DNA from: Zhengitettix transpicula
Taxonomy: Eukaryota; Arthropoda; Insecta; Orthoptera; Tetrigidae
DNA length: 64,000 nt
Assembly (NCBI GenBank): GCA_037074705.1
Contig: CM073591.1
Coordinates: 184,661,432-184,725,431 of the forward strand
Reading direction: 5' to 3'
Shown: in pieces, positions 34,903-45,879 of the stretch
Layout of the letters: every line of letters begins with the position of its first letter
How positions within the stretch are numbered: the stretch's first letter is position 1
The notes under the pieces: model-generated
What the model was told of the DNA's origin: nothing
Database searches by the model: none
What the model saw: the letters and a program-made list of their open reading frames with translations, nothing else
Translations under genes and position numbers: made by a program

Positions 34903-35361
34903 TTTTTTTAGGGCAACAGGCTACATGAGGGTAATCCACTTAGGCCAACTCCCCTTTAATAGCATAGGAAGGGATTTGAAAGGGGGGATGCGGAAGGGTA
35001 GAGGAAGGTAGCCAAGGGTTAACTAGGGCCCCCGGGCTATATTTTAAGGATCCTACCCGGCATTCGCCTAAAGGAATGCAGGGAAAACCTTAGAAAAACC
35101 TGCATCGGGTAGGTCGGGCATTGGGTACTTGTCCCACGCCCTTCCGATAGCGGGAGAGGAGTTCGCTGTGGGGACGCAGCATTCCCTTCTCCGTGCCTCG
35201 ACCAGTTTAGGAGGCAGCTGGCCGACTATTCTAATGGGAATAGCGGACAACTCTTACCGTATGCCCAAGGTCTGCGACCCCGGAACATACACCTCTCAAA
35301 ACTGGCCGAGGTGCCTCGGCTTGTGGGAACCTTAGTTCAAAAACGGAGAGGAAAAGGCATC
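34903..35361 (-). mobile_element. SINE-X copy 6, minus strand
   Basis: It starts with a T-run and reads through to GGAGAGGAAAAGGCATCC, where the T-run of copy 7 begins at once. It carries the A-U form of the covarying stem and the CCGAGGTGCCTCGG palindrome. Confidence 0.85.
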
Positions 35362-36043
35362 CTTTTTTTTTTTTTTTTTTTTTTTTAGGGCAACAGGCTA
35401 CATGAGGGTGATCCACATTGGGCAACTCCCCTTTAATAGCATAGGAAGGGATTAGAAAGGGGGGATGCGGAAGGGTAGGGGAAGGTAGCCAAGGGTTAAC
35501 TAGGGCCCCCGGGCTATATTTTAAGGATCCTACCCGGCATTCGCCTAAAGGAATGCAGGGAAAACCTTAGAAAAACCTGCATCGGGTAGGTCGGGCATTG
35601 GGTACTTGTCCCACGCCCTTCCGATAGCGGGAGAGGAGTTTGCTGTGGGGACGCAGTTTACCCCTCGCCATGCCTTGGCCTGTTTAGGAGGCAGCTGGCC
35701 GACTATTCCAATAGGAATAGCGGACAACTCTTGCCGTATGCCCAAGGTCTGCGACCCCGGAACATACACCTCTCAAAACAGACCGAGGTGCCTCGGCATG
35801 TGGGAACCTTAGTTCAAAAAAAACCAGAGAGATGTGAGAGCATCCCCAAAGGTAGCCCCCGCCAGAGCTCTCTGGGAAGGTTCACCTGCGAGAAATCCTC
35901 TCGCAGGCTTCCTTCTCGCCCGGGATGGAAAAGGCATCCCCAAAGGTAGCCCCTTCGTATCTCTCCTAAAAGGTTCTGCCTGCGAGAGAACATCCGTCGC
36001 AGATTATCTGCGAGAGAAACCTCTCGCAGGCTTATTCTTCTAC
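35362..36043 (-). mobile_element. SINE-X copy 7, minus strand, longest 5' region
   Basis: It begins with a T-run of about 25 (35362-35387), the longest tail in the window, so it may be among the youngest copies. It includes the most complete 5' region, with several CTGCGAGAG/CTCTCGCAG hairpins between 35885 and 36030. Copies 6 and 7 are very similar over their shared length. The overlapping frames on both strands recur with the repeat and are not genes. Confidence 0.88.
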
Positions 36044-36672
36044 AACTTAATCAGATAGTTTGCTTTCACGGCTGCTACAATGACCAGAATTGTCGACCCC
36101 AATGTCCTCAGAATACACAGATACCATTTGGGCGGGGGAACACAGCAGGAGCACGATATCACCAAAGCCGAAAACTTACCTCTGTCAGACTAAACACACT
36201 TTTTAATCTTACTAATGATTCTGTCCTCGAAATATAATACGTGCCACTTTGCACACACATTCGCTCAACTAACTCTCTGGTGTCTTTAACTTACTGACTC
36301 TCGCAAAATTTTACGTCTATTTATGTGTTTCGTACTACGTGGCTGGTGGATCAAGAACATTCACGTTCTGCGTCACGCCCAAAATAGTGTCGTCGGCCTT
36401 TGTACCGCCAATACTTTCAGTTCATTATAGTGAGATTGAAAAAGACATGGCAGTATCAAACGGAAGTAAATTTTCCATCAAAACGATCAATGTATATGTT
36501 ACACTTTAATTGATCGTCGACCTGAAAGCGTAAAAAAGATGCATCATCTGAGAATTTATCAGCTCCAGTCTTATTATTTTCTGTTGCAAAACGAACGTTA
36601 AGTGTTAATTTATTGTCAAAATATCGATATTATATTGAAAAATTATTCAAATATTTAGTTGCATTCTCGATC
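36044..36672. other. Spacer
   Basis: No coding or repeat structure supported. Confidence 0.4.
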
Positions 36673-36975
36673 TTAGTATTGAGAGTCTGTGTCCGCATTA
36701 ATCAGATTCGTGTCTGCGTATAAGACAAATTTTAGAGGGTCCATATATTCTAGAATATCATTAATATTCAAAATAAAATGTAATAGACTTAAATGTGAGC
36801 TTTGAGGTACGACACAAGTAATTTCTTCCAATTCCGATAAATAAACCTGACAATCTTTGTTCTGGAAGGTGACGCTGTGTTTAAGATTGTTGATGTACGA
36901 GGTTAAGAGTACTAAAGCACTGCCTCTGATACCATATTGTTCTAATTTTCTTAGCAATATACTGGGATCTACCAA
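36673..36975 (-). pseudogene. CR1/L2-like reverse transcriptase fragment
   Basis: This 100-codon minus frame contains LEQYGIRGSALVLLTSYINN, CVVPQSSHLSLLHFILNINDI and LKFVLYADTNLI. These match the RT segment GIxGxaxxLLxSYLxxR, GVPQGSxLGPLLFLIYINDI and FADDT of CR1/Daphne-type LINEs. Key residues are degraded: PQGS is PQSS, and the second catalytic Asp of motif C is Thr. No other part of the element was found next to it. It runs opposite to the Jockey fragment that follows. Confidence 0.7.
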
Positions 36976-37099
36976 AAATTCCAGTTAATTTTAATTTTTC
37001 ATCCTGAAAAATTTATATTTTGTCGTCATTCACAGCGGTGCTTGCGGATTTTTGTTGGAAAATCCACTGTTGTGCGGAGGTAATTATTTTGTACTTCGT

Positions 37100-38230
37100 C
37101 AAGGGCTCTAGAAATTTATTATGTACAACTTTTTCTAGAATTTTTCAAAATATATAAGCCTCCTTCCCCGCATGTTAAAGATATTCGAAAAATTACTCCT
37201 AAAAAGGATAGTAGAGACCGTCGACCTTTGATATACCAGCAAAACAATTTGGTTTTTGAAAGCGACATTCGACACTTCAGCAAACTCATAGGATTATTAC
37301 AAAAAGTTATGGAATCACTGGAAAACAAGGCATTCTGAACTTCAGTTTTTCTAGATATCAAGTAAGCTTTTGATACGGTATGACATTTAGTTTTACAATA
37401 CAAAATCAAATCAGTCTTTCCAAGCCAAATTTATCTTCTACTAAAGTCCTACATGAGTGACAGAAACTTCCAAGCCAGAATAAACAATTCATTCTCGAAC
37501 TATCAGAATTTCTGCTGGAGTCCCACAAGGAAGCGTATTTGGCCCCCTATTGTACCTAATATTCACATCTGATGTTCCAACCACTGTCAACACGGAGATC
37601 GTCACTTTCGTCGACGATACAGCTGTATTATTTATCAGCAATACATCTTTAGAGGAATCTGAAAATCTTCAGAATCATCTGAACCTCCTCGGGGGAGAAT
37701 TTCCCTAAATAACGACAAATCCATCCAAAGTCGCGTTTGCCAACAATCTAAGTGCATGTCCACGAGTCACAATTAACCACACAGTTATACCAGTAAAATC
37801 AGAAGTGAAACACATAGCAACGTACCTCGACCAGAGACTCACCTGTTTATATAAAGACCAAAAAAACATTGGAAAGAAATCACAGTTATCCCTAGAAAGT
37901 AAACTTTCCCTATATGAAGCCATTTTGAACCCAAGTTGTACTTACGGCATTCAACCGTGGGGCTGCACACTAAAATCCTGCAGCTTTTTCAAGTCAAAGA
38001 CGCTCCGCGTGTTGACAAATGCTCCTTGGTGCGTGAACAATCAAACCCTCCACGAAGACTTGAGGATTCTATATGTAACCATCTAAATTAGATGATTAGC
38101 AAGTGCTTACCGCGATGCTCTCGAGGGTCACAGAAACGATCTCTACATCAGGTAGCCCAAGAACCAATCACACCAAGACTATTAAACCGACAATGGCCAA
38201 ATGACCTCATTCCTCGGTCCAACCAGGCCT
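37100..38230 (+). pseudogene. Jockey-clade reverse transcriptase, decayed
   Basis: Plus-strand pieces give AGVPQGSVFGPLLYLIFTSDVP (about 37512), motif C FVDDTAVLF (about 37608), then a long open piece at 37805-38086 reading VKHIATYLDQRLTC, CTYGIQPWGC and LRVLTNAPWCVNNQTLHEDLRI. These are the post-RT blocks of Jockey-type LINEs. The motif C Asp pair is intact. Upstream, 37140-37500 reads RT-like with several stops. After 38100 the C-terminal LLNRQWPNDLI block is visible near 38185. No endonuclease was seen, so the copy is 5'-truncated as well as frameshifted. Confidence 0.8.
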
Positions 38231-38756
38231 AATGCCTTTATTTTGGAATACATCCACCTCAAATCACATCTATTTCAGATTTATTATTACTCATTTATGT
38301 AATATAAGAGTAGATTGTAAATATGCATATAAATTATATATATATAACTTTTCTACTATTGTTTACGGTCGTTAGTTCAACTGCACTGCATTCGAAAGCG
38401 CATTCACGACTGAAGGTACGAATGTCTGCCCTATCTTTCCAGTTTTCAATAAATTCTTTTTTACTGTAAATACACTATGGATCTTCTGAAATTCAAAATC
38501 ATACCCTAACCTACAATAAAGCAATTTGTAGGTTTACCAATTTTCTGTCAATGACAGAACATCAACTTCAACAATATTATAATTAACAGTATATATAAAT
38601 TGAAGAGTAATTTGAAAAACTGCTGAATGTCAACTTAAAAGGGTTTAAATGAGTAAAAGATTCAAGGAAGTAATTTTCGACTTTCATTTAATAGTATAAT
38701 AGTAGAAATAATAGTGATGTAAAACATTATCGACGAAAGAAAATTTGTAAACCAGA
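38231..38756. other. AT-rich spacer
   Basis: Nothing recognised beyond a short TATATATA near 38335. Confidence 0.4.
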
Positions 38757-38882
38757 ATAAAATTAATAATCAGATGAAATAGCCAAATACAGACAAAATT
38801 AAGTGATGATATGATGGCGTGATATTTATATCATAACTTAATTTTGTCTGTATTTAGCTATTTGATCTAATCATTTTTATTT
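38757..38882. repeat. Foldback, about 50-bp arms
   Basis: ATAGCCAAATACAGACAAAA (from 38778) pairs with its complement ending near 38863, and the pairing extends through AATCAGATGAAATAG / CTATTTGATCTAATC. The loop is about 25 bases. No target duplication was identified. Confidence 0.7.
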
Positions 38883-39865
38883 CGGAATACAATTACTTTC
38901 AGTACGAAGAAAATTAAATTTTTAGTATATTGAATCCAGCAAACCATCTGTAACTTCTAAATTAGTGAAAGTTTTAATATACTGTTTCACTACGCCTAAA
39001 TATTTGTTTTTGTTTTTCTTAAAAAAAAAGTTTTGAATCGTGGAATATTTCCAAATTTATAGTTTCAAATGTGTACATCGAGCAAGTAACAGATAAAATA
39101 GTACCTATAATATTGAAAATGTTACATATATTAAATTTAGAATAAATTCAGTTGGATTCTAATGAAATATGCTATTATAAGAACACGAAATTTGACCAGA
39201 ATACTTGTGAATCAGAACGAAAAACTGGTACCAGTTTGCTTAAAAAATGCAAATTGCATAAATTTGATAGAAGGAATGCGATGGGGGGTTTTTTTTTAGA
39301 AAGAGAACGATTGGTACAGACATTGTAGAATATACTGTAATGGAGACAAATTTAAATTTGTTTTTGTGTTGCAGTAAGGTTATATATCATCTTATGATCA
39401 CACTGCCCTAAATTAACTCATCCACCAACATAGCATAATAATCGAAAGATTTCAGTAGAAAATGCTTCGAACGATCACCAACGCACCATATTACATAACG
39501 AATGCAGACATACATAGTGACCTAAAAGTGAAATTGTAAAAAACAGTGTAAGATACATAAAAAAAATTGAGTTACACCCCAACCGACTTGCAAATAACCT
39601 ACTAGACAGTAGTAAACACAACCGCAGGCTTAAAAGAAACTACACGCTAGACCTGCCCTGCCGCTTCTAGCTGAGAACAATAACTGGAAATAACCTAAAT
39701 AGTAACAACACCCAAACTGCAACAGAAGACGTATTAATGTATGCGTCTTCTATACAACCCACACTCATACACAATATTTACTTATTGCTTTTATTATCGG
39801 TAGATCGTAAATAGTTATTAATAAAATAAAAAATAAAAATAAGTTGAACAAAACACTTTCGCAAG
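38883..39865. other. AT-rich spacer
   Basis: The GGAGACAAATTTAAATTTG block at about 39341 also occurs at 45359, so part of repeat G may reach in here. Otherwise nothing recognised. Confidence 0.4.
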
Positions 39866-39870
39866 AAATC

Positions 39871-40790
39871 CACCGTGGAAAATTTTAGACATTCCAGTAG
39901 ACCGAACCCTCCTAAACCAAGTTAAAGATTACTCAAAAAAAGATAACTTCGTCAAGGAACACGATGAATTAATCAAGAAACACAATTATCCCAGATCCGT
40001 GTATGCAGATGGATCAAAGTCCGCAGCAGAAGCAGCGAGCGCAATCCACAGCAGCTCTGACCAACGCACTAGAACACTAAATAACCAGTCATCGGCCCTG
40101 GCGGCTGAAGTGCAAGCTATCTACATGGCCACTGAACTCTGCATAAACATCCCGGATAACAATAATCTCATTCTAACAGACTCATCGGAAGAAATCAAAG
40201 ATTTAAACTCCCAAAAAAGGAACAAAACATTGAACCTCATTAGGGACAATATCACGAAGTTAAGGAACAGGAATCAAGACACCTGTCTAGCACGGTTCCC
40301 TGCGCATAGAGGAATACCTGGAAACCTCAGGGCCGACAAATTGTCAAAAGTGGCATCCAAAACCATACACAACATTGAAAACGAATTCCAGTTCATCAGC
40401 AAGGAAACGTGGAAGTTCTGTAAAGAAAAACTCGAATACAGGTGGAACGAAAAAAGAGAAGGAAGAACAACGGAATAATTTACAGTTAACAAGTACTCTA
40501 CAAAGATATAACAATTCCAAAAACCATAAACAGAAAAAAACAGGTTATGCTATCTACAGTAAGAACCCTCCACTCAGTTTATACTCATGCGTTCCTATTT
40601 TCCAAATCTACCCAACCAACCTGTGAAGAATGCAGACAACCAGTAACTATTCCCCATATACTATTCTACTGCAGCAAGTATAACGACAACAGAACACCAC
40701 ATCTCAGACCTCTGTACTTCAACGACACTTGCCTTGGACATCATCAAGTTTATATAGGAAGCAAACATAAGTGAAGAGATATAGAAACCC
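39871..40790 (+). pseudogene. RNase H domain and C-terminal zinc-binding tail of a non-LTR retrotransposon
   Basis: The frame is open from about 39871 to 40478. It begins PPWKILDIPVDRT and carries the RNase H blocks in order: SVYADGSKS (first Asp), ALAAEVQAIYMATEL (Glu), LILTDSSEEI (second Asp) and FPAHRGIPGNLRADKLSK (final Asp). All four acidic positions appear kept. After a frame break, 40547-40774 gives CEECRQPVTIPHILFYCSKY, the CCHC-like tail typical of I-type and related LINEs with RNase H. The RT part is not present upstream. The Jockey RT at 37.1 kb is probably a different element, since that clade normally lacks RNase H. This is one of the longest undamaged retroelement frames in the window. 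Confidence 0.8.
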
Positions 40791-40909
40791 AATTTCTAAT
40801 CATGTTAAGATTGTATATAAATAATAACGCTAAGAAACTATTGTAAATAACATACGGGTCGCCAATGACCACGAAGTCGACGCGACCGTTATAACTTTAA
40901 TTAAAAAGT

Positions 40910-41075
40910 ATATATTATGTTACGTTAAAGAATCTGTGACGTGCAGGATATTAAAGAAGCACGTACTTTAGTACATGAAAAAAAATATATAATTGGTTTG
41001 GAAATTGTGCAAATAAATAAATGTCAGTAAAATGCAGTGATATGTTAATTATCTTCATCTGCGGAATAAATAATA
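40910..41075 (+). repeat. Repeat G copy 1
   Basis: Shares ATGTTACGTTA, GTGACGTGC, AAAGAAGCACGTA, GGAAATTGTGCAAATA and TTAATTATCTTCATCTGCGG with 45440-45620, in the same order and orientation. Function and class unknown. Confidence 0.65.
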
Positions 41076-41189
41076 CATTAAATAGCGCCCGAACAAAAGG
41101 ACTTGAATTGAAATGTGAGCAAATGAATATTATTTTCTTTTGATATTTGGGGCAAAATTTAATTACTATGAACGCTATATTTTGAGATT

Positions 41190-41459
41190 TTTTAAAGGTG
41201 TAGACAGGATAGGTGTAGAATAATCCACATAGTGGCAACTCCCCTCTTATAGCATAGGAAAGGGATTGAAAGTGGGGATGCGGAAGAGTAGAAGGTAGCC
41301 AAGGGCCCCCGGGATACGGTTTAAGGATCCTACCCGGAAATTCGCCGTAAACTGATGCAGGAAAAACCCTAGATAACCTGCATCAGGTAGGTCGGGCATT
41401 TGGTACTTGTCCCACGCCCTTCCGATGGCGGGAGAGGGGTTAGCTGTGGGATCGCAGCT
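41190..41459 (-). mobile_element. SINE-X copy 8, minus strand, variant tail
   Basis: It has the GGTGTAGACAGG form of the tail (the minus-strand CCTGTCTACACC), as copies 5 and 9 do, so at least two tail subfamilies exist. It is 5'-truncated at the CAGC(T)T block. Confidence 0.8.
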
Positions 41460-41539
41460 TTGAGATTGCTGGGTTGTTGGATTTTTTGAATCGTGTTTCA
41501 TGTTTTGACATAGATTTATTTATAATATAGGTTAGCGAA

Positions 41540-43520
41540 GCTATATTAACGATGAGTTCGGTCGGAAGAAGGGATGACTGTAGTTGAGGGAGATTTTACG
41601 CGTAACATTGCATTTAACTCTCCGAATGTAATTGAACATTCTGAGATTGGATTAGAAGAAGGGAAACCAAAGAAAAAGAAGACAAGACAATTGGAAAAAG
41701 CGATGATATCCTTCAAAGTTTATATGAAATTATGGAGAAAAATAGGGAAGATATGCAGAACGTAAAAGAGAAATTGCAACAAATGAACAATCTAAAGGAA
41801 GAAATTAGGGAGAATATATGAAAAATTATAGGAGGGAAATTTAACGTGATCGAGAGAAAAGTAGAAAGTGTAAGAGATAATCAGCAGCGTGAACATCAAT
41901 AGCATAAATCGGAACTGGTAAGTGAAGTCGAGCAGCAGAATTTAAGTGTGGCAGAACCGTCGGAAAAAAAAATTAATGAATCTTCTAAGTATTATGAAAT
42001 TCTATGAATTACTTGACAGTTTTGAAATTTCAAATTGCTCTTACAGAAAGTACCAAGAACTTAAAAATAATCCTGCCAAGGAATGCAAAGAATATTCATG
42101 CTATTACGGGAATGAAAATACCATAGTGAATAGAAATGACTTGAATATTAATATGTTGAACAACGAAGGAGTATAATCTTTAAATGAAGAAGCATGTAAA
42201 TGTGACAAGAATAAGACGAACATGAGCACTGTTATTAGTAATATTAAGTCCACAGCTTTCACAGTGACACAGGGTAATGTACATGAGAATGCCTGTTCAG
42301 AACCTAAAAAATCTTCATTTGACAGCATGATAATAAAAATTGAATGATGTAAAAACTCATATAATGAATGTAGTGAGGATTTTAACAATAAATTCGAATT
42401 GACACTCCAGGGAAATAATAAATCTGATACTTTTCAACTACATGAACTTGAAGCAGTCTACAATTCACATAAATGGGCTTACTTTTCTGGGTTTCATGAG
42501 AAAAATAATTAAGTTTTTCAGATTAAGAAACTGATGGGAAAACAACTGAAAGTGTTTTAAATTGATCCACTGAATCACATATACCTCAGGGTGTAGATGG
42601 AAATAGTGAGCAGAAGAGTGTAAGCCAGAAAAAAACCTGTTTGTTATGTTGTTTTTATCCAATTGGAGGTTATAGAGAAACTTATTGAATGATTATCTGA
42701 CAATAAAACTTTTAACAATGATTGTGTTAGCAGTAATGACCACCATATTGCCCGAAAATTAGAAGCTCATTTACTCACATGTGATCCGGGTGGATTATCT
42801 CAGTTTTCTTTCAGATTCTCAAACACTTAATTCAAGGCAAGATCTTTATAAAAAAGATATTCTGACAGTAAATGATGATCAATCTTACAAAAATTAATAT
42901 ATCAACAGCCAATAGAAATTACTAATCTTACCAGAATATCAGAAAATACAAATATATTTGACAATTATATTAAGAATATTTATAGAAACCTTGGTGCATG
43001 AGAAATGGATGCTTTTCACAAAATGCATTACTTCTACAGAATACAGTTTTAGAAAAGTATGTGAATATTTAAAACTTGTGTCCAGTATTGTTAACAAATG
43101 GTGATGAAAGTGATTACATAAAAGCAACTATCAATGATGAAGAATTTCAGAAGGATAATTTTTAATGTAACATATTAATGGTTAATTTAAGAATGCTGGT
43201 CAGAAACTTGAAATTAAGGAACCTTGCTGAGATATTTGCAAGTAAATCTTAAATAATGTCTTATGATCATTATTATTATTATATCTATCATAACAAATAA
43301 CTAAATAATTGCTGAAAATGTGTCTAATTACTTTTAAAGATATTTTTGATGATGCCAATAAGAACATTATAAATTATATTAAAGAATTTGTGAACAAATT
43401 AAAAAATATAATAAACATGATGAAGTGGAAGATGGAAAGCAGCATTAGTGAAAACCATACCAGATTAATAAACGTTTGGTAGGTGACTGGAAGTTAAAGG
43501 AAAAAGAAGAGTTGAGAGAC
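41540..43520 (+). pseudogene. Long decayed coding-like region, product unknown
   Basis: Plus-strand fragments in all frames are rich in Lys, Asn and Glu, and several join with one-base shifts. One stretch (about 41701-41820) reads DDILQSLYEIMEKNREDMQN and onward, a heptad-like coiled coil. Others at 41946-42176 and 42190-42345 (EACKCDKNKTNMSTVISN) are Cys/Ser/Asn-rich, and a CLLCC motif occurs near 42635. The codon-like bias and repeated short opens suggest an old gag-like or host gene copy decaying by indels. I recognise no family. It ends close to the LTR-A copy at 43533, which is on the opposite strand, so the two need not belong together. Confidence 0.4.
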
Positions 43521-43532
43521 AGATGAAGATAT

Positions 43533-45057
43533 TGTAATAATTAATAAGTGAGTAAATGAATTAAATTAGCCCCACGTTGTGGAAGCCAATTTATGTAATA
43601 ATGAATAAGGTGGTCTTAATTAAAAAATTAATTAACAAATTATTAAGATTTAAAAATTTATTCTTTAAAAGTACAAATTGTAATCCCTACTTCATACGCC
43701 GAAAATTCCAGTTAACAAAAAAATAATTTATTTCATTTTTGGAATTCGTGGAGCTCTAGGAAAAATAAAACTTTATATTTTACAATCAAATACCTCGAAA
43801 TTCTCTTTATCTCAGGGTCATTACTGGGTTTGATAGTAAGAACAATCCAACTTAATAAACTAAAATTAACAATTCTAACTCACTGAAACTAACTTAGTAC
43901 AATATGAAAATAAACAAAATAAAAGAAAAACGTACGAAATCTGACTTCTACTTTTAATCCTCGTTTACAGATTTTAAATAATTGTTTTGTACTCACGAAT
44001 GTCTTTCTGGTACCAGATTTGATTCTTGGAGCTAAAAAGGCCATTATTCACTGATTAAACACATTAAATTTTCAATACACACGGTCGATGTTCTCGTTCT
44101 CTGCCACCTGGAACTTTGGATCAGCCACCCCTCAGTCAGACTCGGACATAGGTCTCCTTAATACCTCTAAGCGAAATTTAGTTCAGTCTGTGTGAAGCAA
44201 ACCCTTTTGCTTCCAACTTTGTGATTATTATTTGAGTCACTCCGTCAAACTGTTTACTCGCGTTTTATGTAAACTAATAGATCTCGCAGTTGGACTTCTT
44301 GGACCTCGCTATTCATACTTTTAGATCCTCATCCTCGCTCTCTTGGACAGGAAGGCCCTGCGAGGGCTATTCTCTCGCAGGCAGTACCTGCAAAGGAATT
44401 TTCTCTCGCAGGTAGAACCTTGTAGAAGAGATACGAAGGAGCTACCTTTCGCGATGCCTTTTCCTCTCCGTTTTTGAACTAAGGTTCCCACAAGCCAAGG
44501 CACCTCGGCCTGTTTTGAGAGGTGTATGTTCCGGGGTCTCTGACCTTGGGCATACGGTAAGAGTTGTCCGCTATTCCCATTGGAATAGTCGGCCAGCTGC
44601 CTCCTAAACTTTTCGAGGCACGGAGAAGGGAATGCTGCGTCCCCACAGCAAACTCCTCTCCCGCTATCGGAAGGGCGTGGTACAAGTACCCAATGCCCGA
44701 CTTACCTGATGCAGGTTTTTCTAGGGTTTTCCTGCATTTCTTTAGGCGAATGCCGGGTAGGATCCTTAAACCATAGCCCGTGGGCTCTAGTTACCCTTGG
44801 CTACCTTTCCTCCACCCTTCCGCATCCCCCCTTTCAAATCCCTTTCCTATGCTATAAGAGGGGAGTTGCCTATACATAGCCTGTCTACACCCAAAAAAAA
44901 AAATACTCGCTCTCGCGTAACCTTTTGCCGGACTGGCCCGAGCGCGCGGTTTTTCAACTATCCCCGACAAAGAGCCATGATTGTTGCTTTCAAGACTGGT
45001 TCCGCTAACAATCCAATTATATTAAAACAATTAATGGCTTCTTTAATTGGTATTACA
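43533..45057 (-). mobile_element. LTR-A copy 5, minus strand, ATAT duplication, split by a SINE-X
   Basis: Minus-strand ends are TGTAATACCAATTAAAGAAGCC (at 45057) and TTAATTATTACA (at 43533), with ATAT at 43529-43532 and 45058-45061. It contains CTGGTACCAG (44007-44016), GTGAGT (43991-43996), and a GTAATGACCCTGAGA-type box (about 43812-43830). A primer-site-like TTGGCTTCCACAACGTGGGG (43568-43589) lies about 35 bases inside the end. The SINE-X at 44343-44905 is nested in it. Confidence 0.85.
44343..44905 (+). mobile_element. SINE-X copy 9, full-length reference copy with 9-bp target duplication
   Basis: The flanks are CTCGCTCTC at 44334-44342 and 44906-44914, inside LTR-A copy 5. The sense strand starts with CTGCGAGGG/CTCTCGCAGG hairpins, continues through the CCAAGGCACCTCGG stem, GGGCATACGG, the CCGCTATTCC/GGAATAGTCGG stem (44569-44591) and the ATGCAGG/CCTGCAT stem, and ends CTGTCTACACCCA(A)n. 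The length of 563 bp and the direct repeats with poly-A tail indicate LINE-driven retroposition. No clear pol III A/B box pair was found, and the small frames within are not conserved. Confidence 0.92.
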
Positions 45058-45356
45058 ATATATATTCCTGCACAATCATATTTGTAAGATTGGCAACGCA
45101 GCAGAAGACAACATTATGGGTATTAATAAGGATAACGTGAGAAAGTGTTACCTGAGTGATCTGTGTGTGCTTCAGCCATGAGACTCAATCATGTCAAACG
45201 GTCTTGAAGATATGTAATAATGACAGGAGTATAAAATCAGAAACTTTTAACTTTACAATATAAGTTTTGGTGGTAAATTGGCATACGGTTTTCTTTTGAT
45301 GTCATAGATAATTTTCAGCATAACTCGCGCGTTGCTGAAAACTTCTCTAAGGGGTT

Positions 45357-45620
45357 CTGGAGACAAATTTAAATTAATTTTTGTATTGCATTAAGTTTAT
45401 ATATGATCTCATTATTATTGTCTGTAAAAGAAAAGATATTACGTTACGTTACAGAATCAGTGACGTGCGGGAGACACGGAGTATCTTTGGCATTTATTTA
45501 AAGAAGCACGTAATTTATTACATAAAGAAATATAATTGTTTAGGAAATTGTGCAAATATATAAATGTAAGTTAACTGCAGCTGTTAATTATCTTCATCTG
45601 CGGAATAAATACTTCAATAC
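45357..45620 (+). repeat. Repeat G copy 2
   Basis: Longer version of 40910-41075. The left part GGAGACAAATTTAAATT also occurs near 39341. Confidence 0.6.
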
Positions 45621-45879
45621 ATTAGATTTCTTAAATGCAGTTACGCAGAATGAATAAAGAAATGAATAGCTGACCTTTCGATACGCTTCTTCACTCGAAT
45701 AAAATTAATAAAAAACGACAAAAATGATTCGGAAGATGGAACTGAGTCATTGGAAGCAGATGATCCGAATTAAGTCATCTAAAACAATTAGATTTACATT
45801 CAATCCGATATGGTAGGACTGTATGGTATTTGTAAGAAAAATTAAAAATGTTTAATGGTAGATGACGGTAGTATGGAGA

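Noticed and set aside
35885..36030. CRISPR-like spacing of CTGCGAGAG/CTCTCGCAG units
   Set aside because: The units are diverged hairpins at the 5' end of SINE-X in a eukaryotic genome, with no regular spacers or cas genes.
37705..37923. 72-codon minus frame
   Set aside because: It is the opposite strand of the Jockey reverse transcriptase.
36673..40790. One single element spanning CR1-like RT, Jockey RT and RNase H
   Set aside because: The first is on the opposite strand, and the Jockey clade normally lacks RNase H, so three separate fragments are more likely.
44321..44503. Minus-strand 60-codon frame MPWLVGTLVQKRRGK
   Set aside because: Lies across the 5' hairpins of SINE-X and its flank; shared with other copies only as broken pieces.
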